Assembly (NCBI GenBank): GCA_977006965.1
Contig: OZ345375.1
Coordinates: 682,001-746,000, forward strand
Length of the DNA: 64,000 bases
Origin: Phymatolithon calcareum
Taxonomy: Eukaryota > Rhodophyta > Florideophyceae > Hapalidiales
Direction: 5' to 3'
Part shown: positions 9,340 through 21,227 of the stretch, one piece after another
Numbering within the stretch: position 1 is the stretch's first letter
Layout of the letters: each line of letters begins with the position of its first letter
Position numbers and translations under genes: made by a program
Notes under the pieces: model-generated
Told to the model about the DNA's origin: nothing
The model's input: only the letters and a program-made list of their open reading frames with translations
Databases searched by the model: none

Positions 9340-10945
9340 GACTATATTCATAAAGTCTCATGGGGGTACTAAAGTGGAACTTGAAATATGACAGCAACGA
9401 TTGATTTTCTACTTGGAAATACGCTCTGCTCAGTTACACATGAACGCTACTTTTTGCGACTGCGATATCGACGGGAATATGTGCTATTTGACTTCGACTG
9501 CCAACACGCTTCCATCTGCTCGCGGACTGATGGCAGTACTTGGCGCCATACTGATCTAAATATCCGACTCTTCTAACTACTGTGGAAAATTCCACACCGG
9601 TATATTCGACAATACAGATAGTAGCAGTCCTGGAGTCAATCACTTTGTCTCTGACCTATACAGTAAATGTCGCCGCGAGCACAGGCATAAGACTTCGTCA
9701 TCACTCTTGTGACCCATTCGAAAAAGAAGGACGTGGTCCTGACTCCGTGATAAGAAGACCTTGACGAATAGCATATCGATTTCTATCCTGAGGCCATAGT
9801 ACAGCTCGACCGCAGAGTTAACCGTCTTGCGTCTATCATTTTGAACGCAGTGAAACTCCTTCACGACCCGAAAGTCGATATCTGCTCACCAGATTTACTA
9901 TGAGAGCCCTAAGCATACAGCTTACATCGATCCCCACTAATCGGCGCCGATTAGTGGAACACTTGAACGAGGTCGTTCGTTGTTGCTTTCACGTCGATGG
10001 AACTAGCACTGCCAAATATCTCACCTATGAGAGGATACGTTGCGCGGAGCAAACAGCCGAGGAGCGAGCACGGCGGCGGAAGTGGAGAAGACGTGCAACA
10101 CCGAGCAAGAAGTCGGTTTCCGGAGAATACCTAAAATACCAGCGGTATGCCGCTGCCGGCAGAGCGTCTATAGAGACGATGTCAACGCCCTTAATCAATA
10201 GGGACTTACGCGAGTACCGCGCCACGTGCCAGGCGCGGTTACGACATGCTATCGGATCAGCTGTCAAACGAGCTCGGTGCACTGATCACCGAGCTGCAAA
10301 ATATGGCTCAATGAACACACAATGACGCCTCGCTACCGGGGGTCGTCTACGGCGAACAATACAGGAGTTCTGCAATTTAGATGAGATATCTGAGATCCTA
10401 AGTTTTTCCTCCCGCCCCTCAGGCGGTGTGTTTTCGTAAGCTACACAAAGGTAGGTAGCAACTGAGGAAGCCTTGCCCATATCTTCGGAAGTCTGTGGGG
10501 CTTTTAAATAAACTTTGCTCAAAAAAAACTGCCAAATATCTGCTTGTTTGGACACATGCACGTGTACCGGTCCACATCCGCTCCCACGAATCTCTTCGAC
10601 GTGCGCTCTAGTGTTTTGAGCGTCGCACCAGAATCTGTGCGCATACAGTACTTCACATGATCACTCCCACATTTTCCAACTCATATTCCCCGTTGCTCAG
10701 TGCGCTTGCGCTCACCAACCTGTCGATCACCAACGTCAATCGCCTCAATCGTCACCTGCGTGAGCTCGCACAATCTCACTCTCAGTCACTGTCTTCGCTT
10801 TTCACGTTTTTCACATCAACTGCCGCTCGCTTCCGGTTACTGTTCTCGACCTGCTGTCAATCGAAATCAAAAGGCTGATCGCGTTGCGAGACTCAACAAC
10901 TCACGCGGAACTACACCACACGTTTACGCTATTGCGCCATTGCCT
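9340..10945. repeat. Unit 1 upstream region of gene A
   Basis: This region is repeated upstream of every A copy (from about 16310, 26090, 35755 and 44670). Short frames at 9388-9576 (+) and 9640-9864 (-) are conserved only as far as the DNA is, and no domain is visible. An 18-base perfect palindrome CTAATCGGCGCCGATTAG lies at 9937-9954 (also 17139-17156 and 36350-36367; one mismatch in units 3 and 5). The + frame can be extended upstream of A as Ser/Arg-rich sequence from 10700, but this stretch is better read as untranslated leader. No TATA box is convincing. Confidence 0.5.
10022..10527 (+). mobile_element. 506-base poly(A) retrocopy, unit 1
   Basis: A 506-base insertion sits between two copies of ACTGCCAAATATCT (10008-10021 and 10528-10541). 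Units 3 and 5 carry the empty site with one copy (28383-28396, 45330-45343). The insert has a basic reading frame of about 100 codons ending in TGA at 10323-10325, a 3' untranslated region with AATAAA at 10507, and then an A-run. A target duplication plus polyadenylated end is the signature of LINE-mediated retroposition of an mRNA, 5'-truncated here. The protein (TAEERARRRKWRRRATPSKK) is not one I recognise. Confidence 0.8.
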
Positions 10946-12247
10946 ATGGACTATGGAGTACTTTCTACCGCCGCCCACACCGTCGTGGGCGGCTCCAAGT
11001 CAGCACTGAGCTGGCCCACCGTTTTAGCGTTTCTGTCCATACTGATTGCTGCCATGCAGGGTACTCTTGTGATGGAGTCTGCAGATCCGTGTCGCATCTC
11101 GTACCGAAAGTTGTGCATTCTGCTTGGACTGGAAATTGCGGAGGTGATTGTCATCGGAGCTTCAGAAGTGTTGTCTTTTGTGCAGTTGCGAAATGCTCTT
11201 AGGATACGGCTCGAGTGGTTACAGTTTTTGCCGCCTTGTATTCTGGTGATCGGTTTTTCGGAAATGCTAATTGATGTGTTATACACGTTGAACTGTGCAT
11301 CGGATTGTCGCAAGTTTTGGATACCATTCTCTGCGTCCGGTCGCAAGGCTGATGGCTCGGGTCGACGACACTGGGAGACGCTGTTTCTGATTGTTACAGC
11401 GGTATGCTCATTTGTACTTGTTGGGTGGCGGCAGAGGTGGTGGTGGGTGTCCGAGGCAGTGAGTGAAAATGTGGCAAGAAGAGCAAGTGAAGAAAACACA
11501 GTGCTGAGTGTTGGAGTGATGGGATTCTGTGTTGGTTGGGGACTGATCATATCTGTCGGTGTTGCTGTCTTAATGTCGTGGTGGCTTATTGATGGAGAAT
11601 ATTGTCCGGCTATTCTGCATGGTTTGCGGCCAATTTATTACATGGAAACAAGGTTGGACGATGAGTCCCGAAATTCTTCTCCGATAAGTCGTAATATGGA
11701 TAGAAAACCGACGCCAGAGCTGAGATCGCAGCAAAAGTTTCATAATCGATACCGTCACAGAGAGCTTGCTGATGAACTTGAAAACATGGACGACTATAAA
11801 CTGGATCGTCAGCTTGCATTTGCACCACTCCATGTGGGAAATGCAGTTGTTGGTGAGGACCAGATCGCAGTTTACAAGGAAGATGATGAAGACCTGGCGA
11901 CCATGCATGTCTTCTTACTGGTGGCGGAGCACCTTTCGATTTTACCGTTACTTCTTTCTGTGGTTATCGCAGTGGCACAACTTTGGGACAAGATGGACTT
12001 GTCGATATTCAACTCAGTCAAGGAGTTGGTGGATGTGGTTATAGTAGTGGCATTTGTTGAAATTGCCATTGGACTCAAATCACTTATTTGGGGCATAAAG
12101 GGGCTTGGGGACGGAAAGGCGGATATGGTGCTCACTGATGACTCAAGATGGATTCAAAAGGTACTGAAAGAGAAAAGGGAAAATAACAAACAAGTCGATG
12201 CGAGTGGAAAAAGCGAAGCAGGTGAGGACGCAGAACATGATGATTGA
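10946..12247 (+). CDS. Gene A1, multi-pass membrane protein of unknown family
   Basis: The 433-aa frame starts at the ATG of MDYGVLSTAAH. The Met four codons upstream that other copies have is ATT here. Seven hydrophobic helices are evident, with five in the first half, then a charged loop of about 100 residues, then two more; the tail is acidic and ends EDAEHDD. No signal peptide or known family is recognised. A1 differs from its sisters mainly in three places: CASDCRKFW between helices 3 and 4, the stretch after helix 5 (LIDGEYCPAILHG), and YKEDDEDLATM before helix 6. An AATAAA lies at 12353-12358. It is the type I unit, together with A4. Intact reading suggests function, but the role is unknown. 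Confidence 0.75.
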   Translation: MDYGVLSTAAHTVVGGSKSALSWPTVLAFLSILIAAMQGTLVMESADPCRISYRKLCILLGLEIAEVIVIGASEVLSFVQLRNALRIRLEWLQFLPPCILVIGFSEMLIDVLYTLNCASDCRKFWIPFSASGRKADGSGRRHWETLFLIVTAVCSFVLVGWRQRWWWVSEAVSENVARRASEENTVLSVGVMGFCVGWGLIISVGVAVLMSWWLIDGEYCPAILHGLRPIYYMETRLDDESRNSSPISRNMDRKPTPELRSQQKFHNRYRHRELADELENMDDYKLDRQLAFAPLHVGNAVVGEDQIAVYKEDDEDLATMHVFLLVAEHLSILPLLLSVVIAVAQLWDKMDLSIFNSVKELVDVVIVVAFVEIAIGLKSLIWGIKGLGDGKADMVLTDDSRWIQKVLKEKRENNKQVDASGKSEAGEDAEHDD

Positions 12248-14024
12248 CGTAGTTATGTGGGAGATGTTTTGCAGGCCAAGCCAAAAATGAACGAGGTTGA
12301 GGAGCAATGAAAAGGCGAGGTGTTTTTTGAATCTGTGAATCGAAGTTATGTAAATAAAGAATGCGAGCGTAGAGTTGGACTCATATATGGCATTGATACA
12401 CCTGACAATCGTTTCTTTCTTGCTTTATTGCGGAAAAATCGCTGACAATTAAGTTGATCGTCTGAAACTATTCTGTAGCAGCGTCTCGTTGTTCAGAAAT
12501 TTGAGTATGGCTAACGGCCTCTCAATCCAAAGTTCTTCTCCTGACTTTGTGCCCACTCGTCCAATACACTTGCGCCTGGAGACTGAACGCCCACGATTGA
12601 TCGCCGTGTTGTAGTGTCTAAGGTTCCCCCAATTCCCTAGTTTATCACGGAGCACAACAGGTGGAGCTCTAATAAGCACTCAGCTCTAACCATAAGTTTC
12701 GGATTTAGGGAATTTTCAATTTTTCTCTCATCCTCCAAGAAGATGTCAAAGCCTCCAGTTTTGGGTTGCCCAGTCCACGATAATAGTGGGCATCGATTGG
12801 AGTATCCATCTACGGGTACTTCGATCTCCAGGTTTCGATATTCGCCAAAGCGAATAAGCCGTCACCCCACCATATCTCCTGGCTTCATCGCCGTGATCGG
12901 TCCACATTGAAATTCCGGCCGTGGCTTGGTCCAACATATATGAAGTCGACAGACGACGAATGTAGCGATTTTTGCAACAACAATGTTTCACCAGTGTCCA
13001 GTTTTTATGCACACTGTTCGCAAAGCAAACACTTTGCTGACGTTGCTAGGTGCTTTTTGCAACGGAAGAGAATGACAATATTGTCATGGCTGCTGTATAT
13101 ACCATCCACTCGCCAGTGAAAGGACTTCCTCTAGTCATAGAACGATGCTCTCCGGCCTCTCCGACGTGAAAAAGTCTATAAAAGACCGCCTGAAAGTCAT
13201 TGTATAAAGGCATTTATCGATTTGAGAACCCGGATTCTCGAATCGATTCTTGTACACTTTTCCGAAGGGACTACAAAACCAAATGAGGGGATACCGCAAG
13301 ATGATGCTAACCAACCGGGTCCTGTTTACAAATGTTCCGGTAGTGCACATCTGGGAGTTGACTTGTCGAGCTCGCGGGGCTCATCGATCCGCAACTGAAC
13401 ACGAGAAGCAAAAACATTAGCCTTGGTGAGACCCTAGAAATGACCCGAGGTGGCAGTGCGGGGTGTCTTCATGTACGGGGCAGCATGTCATCTTCGGCGA
13501 GGTCACCAAAGGTCAGAGAGCCACTTTGTCAACATTAGACCTAAAGCCCTTGAACACCGTCCAATCCCGGGCAGTCCAGCAGACAGAGAAAAACGGTAAG
13601 AAGAGGACACACGTTTGCCAGCGAGAGCTGAGCGTCTGGGTGATGGTCCTGGTTCTAGTGGTCTGCTCGTAAAATGTTCTGCAGACATCACCCTTGAGCA
13701 GACGTTGGTTCCAGTTACATCAAGGTCTGCGAAACAGACGTACGGGCTAGCAAACGTCAGCAGTTCCGCTGGTTGGTCTTACTCAAAGGCAATGTGCACT
13801 GATTTTTTTGTACAGAACAGTGATGCAACATCCGTTCATCGGAGAACTGAATGTAAAATTGCACTCAGACTCGCGGGTCATTGGGTTCAGAGTTAAGCAT
13901 TTGTTAATACCAACAACAGCTGTCCTAAATATACATGAATATGATCGTGATGGTAGCGGAACTACTTCATCTTTCCACCTTCATACTTGGGCAAAAATGC
14001 AATCTAAACTTTGGCAGCCATTTC
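12248..14024. repeat. Unit 1 spacer block between A and T
   Basis: This 1.8-kb block recurs after each A copy (19444-21227, 30087-31849, 38649-40426, 47042-49922 with a LINE inside). It contains short frames on both strands, for example 12449-12679 (-) with LRHYNTAINRGRSVSRRKC, but their frames are broken differently in each copy, so they look like remnants. A near-perfect palindrome surrounds CCCGGA at 13218-13245. I see no intact gene. Confidence 0.55.
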
Positions 14025-15325
14025 CTAATCTGCTTTTAGCACGAAAAAGGCGAAAACTGCTGCGAGAAGGGACCACAGTCCACCTATTCGCAGCACCCAC
14101 GCTTCGCCCCATGCCTTGCTCACCCATCCGGTATATGTTATATCGATGAGCTGAGGGACGACTGCAAAAATGTTGAGTGAACCCAAGTGCCTGTTCAGTT
14201 ACGACAGATAAAAAAGGAGTAACAATGAATGAAAGAGTAAGAAAGATGATTGTCGGGAAGCACGGTTCCATTTAAGGGAGTGCAAACGTACTTTCCGCGA
14301 TTAGCTTTGGTAGAATTTTCACCGTCAATGCAGGAGGAATCGTTAACAGCACGGTGAACGGAATTGCATACGCAGCAACCGCAAATTGTCCCCAAAATAC
14401 GCTATGTGTTCCGGCAAACAGAAGAATTATTACTCCATAGAGCAAAAATGCCATCCCAAACAACTTGTCCGCGTTCACCAATTTCAGCATATGTGGGTAC
14501 GCAGCCGCTGTCACAATGCTTAACAACGCACGCACGGTACCGGCCGTACCAACAACCGACATCCGAAGCTCATAACTTTTCTTGGCACCTATACTTCCCT
14601 CGGGGTCCCCTTGAAGAACAGAAGAACCAAGCCATGCCGAAGCATTCGGAAGAACACAGAAAAATGCAAAAAATCCGAGCGCAAACGCGCCACCGACACG
14701 CCACAGCCACCCCGGGATGCCTCGCAAGTATGCCAACAGCCCCTTCGGTACCTTGGCAAGTGTCGAACAAAGCCCTTCGTCTTCGGCAGTGTTTTCGTCA
14801 GAATGCGGCACTTTGTGTTGCTCTTCATTTGCCACAACGATCGTAGTAACGCTCGTACAAATATATGCAATCGCCGTGAGCAGAAACAGAAACCGTAGAT
14901 GCACGACAGGATCCTTGTAGCGCATGAGTATGAGGTTGACGGAAAAGTCACCAAGACTGCCCATTACAACGGTGGCACTCTGCACGGCATGTTGCTGCCG
15001 TTCTGGTACAAGCTCGCCTAGCATAGCACGCACTGCGCTCGCTCGCATGCATGCCGCCATCCCGTTAACATCAGTACTAGTCGAACGGAAAAAAGCGCGG
15101 TGCGAATGGCACTTACCAGGAAACTTCGAAGTGTTAATGGAAAGATCCATACCCGCAAACGAAGCAACAGCGATGACGAGTGTGGAAATACGCTTGGCGC
15201 CATGAAATGATCGAGGTCGTACTATAATACGGCCTCGATCTCACGCGCATTTGAAAATACCATCATCTCAGACCGGGGACCAATAGCACTGGCGATGATG
15301 AACGGATGTCGACGCCCAAATGACA
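14025..15325 (-). pseudogene. T1, truncated SLC45/SUT-like sugar transporter
   Basis: Homologous to the complete gene at 54510-56156 but starting only at the GRRHPFI motif. Reading leftward, the frame stops after SNAREIEAVL, inside a 26-base near-palindrome (15218-15243) that is absent from the complete gene. The second exon is recognisable (ELVPERQQH to LTIPPALTV) and both introns are retained; the second spans 14191-14291. A 1-base deletion near 14313 shifts the frame before that intron, and the last exon (GSLNIFAVVPQLIDITYTGW) is open to the stop at 14025. Retained introns show that the copy arose at DNA level. It cannot make a full transporter. Confidence 0.85.
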
Positions 15326-15915
15326 AACATATCCCGGCTACGAATTTCATGAACATTGTAGAGGTATGGGGAGTGGCGCTCTGCATTCTCATACATTGCT
15401 CCCGAAGACTCGGAGTACTTCGAAATGGCGAGGGTGACGTCGCAAAAACGATTTCAGTCACTGTCACTGGGTCTTTCTTTTCGGAAAAACATCCGATTCA
15501 ACTGTTTTACGAAACGATCGCTGCTTAGAAAGTGTCCGACAACATCGAGAAGCATGGGCGTCCTGTCCTACTGCAAGATGGCTCGCACCTTTCGAGACAC
15601 GCGATGGGCGCCGTTCAATATTCCCTCGAGCTGCATCCTCATATCGACTTCGTGGTCGAAATCAATGCCATCGTCCACATCTGCGGGCTGATATTCCCAT
15701 TTTCCGAACTTGTCTGGGTTCAGCGCGGCCAGCAATGCGTTGACCAGCGCTTCGTCATACAAGTCTGGTGAGCCCGCACCGTTGACAACGATACCACCAG
15801 ACAGATTTGCAGCGGCGTAGTCGAAAATGTAGTCGTAGTTGCCTACGGTCCCCGAGGCAGCGCGATCGAAGGGATCACAGTTCATCGTGAATATTGACAA
15901 AAATGGATCGAACAT
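15326..15915 (-). pseudogene. Fragment X, copy 1, fused upstream of T1
   Basis: From the ATG at 15915 a 115-codon frame runs to a stop at 15568. The same frame then stays open for some 80 further codons (about DRTPMLRDVVGHFL to the T1 junction) in the best-preserved sister. The stop is TAG or TAA in all copies at this point. The sequence has acidic and amphipathic stretches but no domain I can name. Because X runs directly into GRRHPFI of the transporter, it replaced the transporter's own 5' half. Confidence 0.55.
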
Positions 15916-16389
15916 GACTCGGCGCGATAGTGCCGAGTCATCCCAATTGCGGAGCGTGAAGAAAGAAAATTAGTGGGCATGGCCCGAAACTAGTGGTGTA
16001 CAGCAGTACTTGCTGGAAGAAGAGGAAGAAAGGTAGATTTTTATTTGAAAGGTACCAACGCATGTGCTGACGGTTGGGGTAACTTTCCTAGTGCCAAGAG
16101 GTTTTGATTGGATTCTGTGTAAAGAAGAATTTCTTTTTTTGTTGAGGTAACACGATTCAGTGGAATACGAAAACCCACCTCTTGTCCCTGCGGGACGTCG
16201 AGGGGAAAATTACTCCTCTGTATGTTATCAGATGAAGACAGAAATGAGATACAGTAACAGATGCTGTCATCCCGTCTTATCTCTTTTGACTATATTTATA
16301 AAGTCTCATGGGGGTACTAAAGTGGAACTTGAAATATGACAGCAACGATTGATTTTCTTCTTGGAAATACTCTCTGGTCAGTCAAACAT

Positions 16390-16638
16390 CATCTGGAACC
16401 TGGTTGGGGGTTCCAATGGCAAGTACATGTATGCAATTCGGCACAGGCACATTTAAAATTTTAATCAAGGAACACTTCGGCTCAGTAACGAGTCGGCACG
16501 ACACGAGTTACACGTGGAACATTCGTGCCGTGCCGACTGGATACTGAGCGGAAGTGTTTCTTGATTAAAATTTTAAATATGCCTGTGCCGAATTGCATAC
16601 GTGTACGTGCCATCGGAACCCCCACCAGGTTCCAGATG
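16390..16638. mobile_element. 249-base foldback MITE
   Basis: The arms start CATCTGGAACCTGG and end with the complement CCAGGTTCCAGATG; they pair over about 110 bases around a GC-rich centre near 16500-16530. Sister units lack it (uninterrupted CACACATGAACGCTAC), so it is a unit 2-specific insertion. AT at 16388-16389 and 16639-16640 could be a 2-base duplication. No coding capacity. Confidence 0.8.
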
Positions 16639-17223
16639 ATGAACGCTACTTTTTGCGACTGCGATATCGACGGGAATATGTGCTACTTGACTTCGACTGC
16701 CAACACGCTTCCATCTGCTCGCGGACAGAAGGCAGTACTTGACGCCATGCTGATCTAAATATCCGATTCTTCCTCAAACTACTGTGCAAAATTCCACATC
16801 GGTATATTCGACGGTACAGATAGTAGCAGTCCTGGAGTAAATCACTTTGTCTCTGACCTATACAGTAAATGTCGCCGCGAGCACAGGCATAAAACTTCGT
16901 CATCACTCTTGTGACCCATTCGAAAAAGAAGGACGTGGTCCTGACCCCGTGATAAGAAGACCTTGACGAATAGCAAATCGATTTCTATCCTGAGGCCATA
17001 GTACAGCTCGACCGCAGAGTTAACCGTCTTGCGTCTATCATTTTGAACGCAGTGAAACTCCTTCACGACCCGAAAGTCGATATCTGCTCACCAGATTTAC
17101 TATGAGAACCCTAAACATACAGCTTACATCGATCCCCACTAATCGGCGCCGATTAGTGGAACACTTGAACGAGGTCGTTCGTTGTTGCTTTCACGTCGAT
17201 GGAACTAGCACTGCCAAATATCT

Positions 17224-17729
17224 CACCTACGAGAGGATACGTTGCGCGGAGCAAACAGCCGAGGAGCGAGCACGGCGGCGGAAGTGGAGAAGACGTGCAA
17301 CACCGAGCAAGAAGTCGGTTTCCGGAGAATACCTAAAATACCAGCGGTATGCCGCTGCCGGCAGAGCGTCTATAGAGACGATGTCAACGCCCTTAATCAA
17401 TAGGGACTTACGCGAGTACCGCGCCACGTGCCAGGCGCGGTTACGACATGCTATCGGATCAGCTGTCAAACGAGCTCGGTGCACTGATCACCGAGCTGCA
17501 AAATATGGCTCAATGAACACACAATGACGCCTCGCTACCGGGGGTCGTCTACGGCGAACAATACAGGAGTTCTGCAATTTAGATGAGATATCTGAGATCC
17601 TAAGTTTTTCCTCCCGCCCCTCTGGCGGTGTGTTTTCGTAAGCTACACAAAGGTAGGTAGCAACTGAGGAAGCCTTGCCCATATCTTCGGAAGTCTGTGG
17701 GGCTTTTAAATAAACTTTGCTCAAAAAAA
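17224..17729 (+). mobile_element. 506-base poly(A) retrocopy, unit 2
   Basis: Same insertion as at 10022, with the duplication ACTGCCAAATATCT at 17210-17223 and 17730-17743. The basic frame is intact and ends at 17527. Identical position and length show inheritance by array duplication, not independent insertion. Confidence 0.8.
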
Positions 17730-18132
17730 ACTGCCAAATATCTGCTTGTTTGGACACATGCACGTGTACCGGTCCACATCCGCTCCCACGAATCTCTTCG
17801 ACGTGCGCTCTAGTGTTTTGAGCGTCGCACCAGAATCTGTGCGCATACAGTACTTCACATGATCACTCCCACATTTTCCAACACATATTCCCCGTTGCTC
17901 AGTGCGCTTGCGCTCACCAACCTGTCGATCACCAACGTCAATCGCCTCAATCGTCACCTGCGTGAGCCCGCACAATCTCACTCTCACTCACTGTCTTCGC
18001 TTTTCACGTTTTTCACATCAACTGCCGCTCGCTTCCGGTTACTGTTCTCGACCTGCTGTCAATCGAAATCACAAGGCTGATCGCGTTGCGAAACTCAACA
18101 ACTTTCGTGGAACTACACCACACGTTTACGCT

Positions 18133-19443
18133 ATGGAGCCATTGCCTGTGGATCATGGAGTACTTTCTACCGCCGCCCACACCGTCGTGGGCGGCTCTAA
18201 GTCAGCACTGAGCTGGCCCACCGTTTTAGCGTTTCTGTCCATACTGATTGCTGCCATGCAGGGCACTCTTGTGATGGAGTCTGCAGATCCGTGTCGCATC
18301 TCGTACCGAAAGGTGTGCATTCTGCTTGGACTGGAACTTGCAGAGGTGATTGTCATAGGAGCTTCAGAAGTGTTGTCGTTTGTGCAGTTGCGAACAGCTC
18401 TTACGATACGGCTCGAGTGGCTACAGTTTGTGCCGCCTTGTATTCTGGTGATCGGTTTTTCGGAAATGGTAATTGATGTGATGTACACGTTGAGCTGTGC
18501 ATCGGATTGTCGCAGGGAATGGATACCATTCTCTGCGTCCGGTCGCAAGGCTGATGGCTCGAGTCGACGACACTGGGAGACGCTGTTTCTGATTGTTACA
18601 GCAGGATGCTCATTTGTACTTGTTGGGTGGCGGCAGAGGTGGTGGTGGGTGTCCGAGGCAGTGAGTGAAAATGTGGCAAGAAGAGCAATTGAAGAAAACA
18701 GAGCGCTGAGTGTTGGAGTGATGGGATTCTGTGTTGGTTGGGGACTGATCATATCTGTCTGTGTTGCACTCTTCATGTCGTGGAGGTTTATTATGGATTT
18801 TAAGGAGATTCTGTATCTTTTTCGGCCAATTTATTTCATGGAAACACAGTTGGAAGATGAGTCCCGAACTTCTTCTTCGATGTTTGAAGCGATGGAGAGA
18901 GAACCGACGCCAGAGCTGAGATCGCAGCAAAAGTTTCTTAATCGATACCTTCACGGAGAGCTTGTTGATGAACTTGCAAACATGAACGACGGTACACTGG
19001 ATCGTCAGCTTGCATTTGCACCACTCCATGTCGGAAATGCAATTGTTGGTGAGGACCAGCGTGCGATATACGAGGAAAATGGTGAAATCATGGCGATCAT
19101 ACATGTCTTCTTTCTGGTGGTGGAGCATCTTTCGATTTTACCGTTGCTTCTGTCTGTGGTCATCGCAGTGGCACAACTTTGGGACAAGATGGACGTGTCG
19201 ACATTCAACTCAGTCAAGGAGTTGGTAGATGTGGTTATAGTAGTGGCATTCGTTGAGATTGCCATTGGACTCAAATCGCTTCTGTGGGGCGTAAAGGGGC
19301 TTGGGGACGGCAAGGCGGATATGGCAATCAGTGATGACCCAAGATGGATTCAAAAGGTACTGAACGAGAGGAGGGAAAATAACAAACAAGACGATTGGAG
19401 TGGAAAAAGCGAAGGAGGTGAGGACGCAGAACATGATGACTGA
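18133..19443 (+). CDS. Gene A2, multi-pass membrane protein of unknown family
   Basis: A 436-aa product starting MEPLPVDHGVLSTAAH. The start is chosen because all copies are conserved from this Met on and it is the first one shared by A2 to A5. Seven hydrophobic helices are present, as in A1. The hypervariable segments read CASDCRREW, the stretch RFIMDFKEILYLF through SSSMFEAMERE, and YEENGEIMAII. The 5' flank, with the retrocopy, belongs to the unit 1/4 type. The C-terminus (LLWGVKGLGDG, NKQDDWSGKSE) and the downstream block belong to the unit 3/5 type, so the gene or its surroundings is recombinant. The reading frame is undamaged. Confidence 0.75.
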   Translation: MEPLPVDHGVLSTAAHTVVGGSKSALSWPTVLAFLSILIAAMQGTLVMESADPCRISYRKVCILLGLELAEVIVIGASEVLSFVQLRTALTIRLEWLQFVPPCILVIGFSEMVIDVMYTLSCASDCRREWIPFSASGRKADGSSRRHWETLFLIVTAGCSFVLVGWRQRWWWVSEAVSENVARRAIEENRALSVGVMGFCVGWGLIISVCVALFMSWRFIMDFKEILYLFRPIYFMETQLEDESRTSSSMFEAMEREPTPELRSQQKFLNRYLHGELVDELANMNDGTLDRQLAFAPLHVGNAIVGEDQRAIYEENGEIMAIIHVFFLVVEHLSILPLLLSVVIAVAQLWDKMDVSTFNSVKELVDVVIVVAFVEIAIGLKSLLWGVKGLGDGKADMAISDDPRWIQKVLNERRENNKQDDWSGKSEGGEDAEHDD

Positions 19444-21227
19444 CGTAGTGATGTGGGAGGTGTTTCGCAGGCCAAGCCAAAAATAAACGAGGTTGAGGAG
19501 CAATGAAAACGAGAGGCGTTTTTTGAGTCTATGAATCGAAGTTATGTAAATAAAGAGCGCGAGCGCAGGGCTGGACTCAATATTTGACATTGATACACCT
19601 GACAATCTGTAAAACCGTCTTTCTTGCTTTATTGTGGAAAAATCGCTGACAATTAAATTGATCTCCTGAAACTGTTCTGCAGCAGTTCCTCATTGTTCAG
19701 AAATCTGAGTATGGCAAGGGGCCTCTCAATTCAAAGTTTTTCTCCTGACTTTGTGCTCACTCGTCCAATAAACTTGCGTCTGGAGACTGAACGCGCACCA
19801 TTGACCGCCGTGTTGTAGCGTCTAAGGTTCCCCAATTCTGTAGTTTCTCACTGGGCACAACAGGTGGAGCTCGAATAAGAACTCAGCTCTAACCATAAGT
19901 TGCGGATTTAGGAAATTTTCAATTTTTCTCTCATCCTCCAAGAAGATATCAAAGCCTCCAGTTTTAGCTTGCCCAGTCCACGATAACAGTGGGTAACGAT
20001 TAGAGTATCCATCTACGGGTACTTCGATCTCCAAGTTTCGATATTCGCCAAAGCGAATAAGCCGTCACCCAACCATATCTCCTGGCTTCATCGATGTGAT
20101 CGGTCCACATCGAAATTACGGCCATGGCTTGGTCCAACATATATGAAGTCGACAGACGACGAATGTAGCGACTTCACAACCACAATGTTTCAACAATGTC
20201 CAGTGTTTATGCACACTGTTCGTAAAGCAAACACTTTGCTGACGTTGCAAGATGCTTTTTGCAACGGAAGAGAATGACAGTAATGTCATGGCTCCTGTAT
20301 ATACCATCCACTCGCAGTGAAAGGACTTCCACCAGTCATAGAATGATGCTCTCCAATCTCTCTGCCTTGAGAAAGTCTACGAAAGACCGCCTGAAAGTCA
20401 TTGTATAAAGGACTCTATCGATTCGAGAACCCGGATTCTCGAATTTATTCTTGCACACTTTTCCGAAGGGACTACAAAACCAAATGAGGGGATACCGCAA
20501 GATGATGCTAACCAACTGGGCCTCGTTTACAAATGTTTGGGTAGTGCACACCTGGGAGTTGACTTGTCGACTTCGCCGGCCTCATCTATCGACGGCTGAA
20601 CAGGGGATACAAAAAGCACTATCCTTGGCGACACCCTGGAAATGAGTGAGGTGGCAATACGGATTGTCTTCATGTAGGGGGAAGCATGGCATCTTCGGCG
20701 AGGTCACTACAGGTCAGAGCGCCACATTGTCAACATTAGATAACCTAAAGCCCTTGAACACCGTCCAATCCCTAGCAGTCCAGCAGAGAGCGAAGAAGCG
20801 GTCAGAAGAGGACACACGTTTCTCAGCGAGCTCTGGGCGTCTGCATGATGGTCTTGCTTCTAGTGATCTCTGCGTAACATGTTCTGCGGACATCACCCGT
20901 GAACAGACGTTGGTTCCAGGTACATCAAGGTCAGCGAAACAGACGTATGGGCTAGCAAACGCCAGTAGTCCCGCTGCTTGTTCTTAGTCAAAGGCAATGT
21001 CCACAGACTTTGTTGTACAGAACCGTGATGCAACATCCGCTCGTCGGAGAACTGAATGTAAATTATATTCAGATTCGAGGGTCGTTGGGTCCAGATTTAA
21101 GCCTTTGTTAATACCACCACCAACTGTCCTAAATGTACATGAATATGATCGTGATCGCACCGGAACTACTTCATCTTTCCACCTTCATACCGCGCAAAAA
21201 TGCAAACTAAACTTAGGCAGCCATTTC
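19444..21227. repeat. Unit 2 spacer block between A and T
   Basis: The type II version of the block at 12248-14024. AATAAA occurs about 110 bases after the A2 stop. A - strand frame at 19822-20034 (EIEVPVDGYSNRYPLLSWTG) is conserved across units but breaks in different places. No gene is supported. Confidence 0.5.

Noticed and set aside
10700-10945. N-terminal extension of gene A from an upstream Met (RLRSPTCRSPTS)
   Set aside because: It is Ser/Arg-rich low-complexity sequence, differs in length and frame between copies (for example at 45502 and 28503), and is also present in orphan flanks without gene A; treated as leader.
15540-15600. Intron at the conserved X stop (GTAAGA-like donor)
   Set aside because: The donor-like sequence is GTAAGA only in some copies and GTAGGA in others, and no consistent acceptor restores a frame; a stop is the simpler reading.
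18153-18776. A 207-codon - strand frame opposite gene A, present in most A copies
   Set aside because: It is the antisense shadow of conserved A coding sequence, carries the variable segment as random changes and has no domain; its conservation is explained by A.
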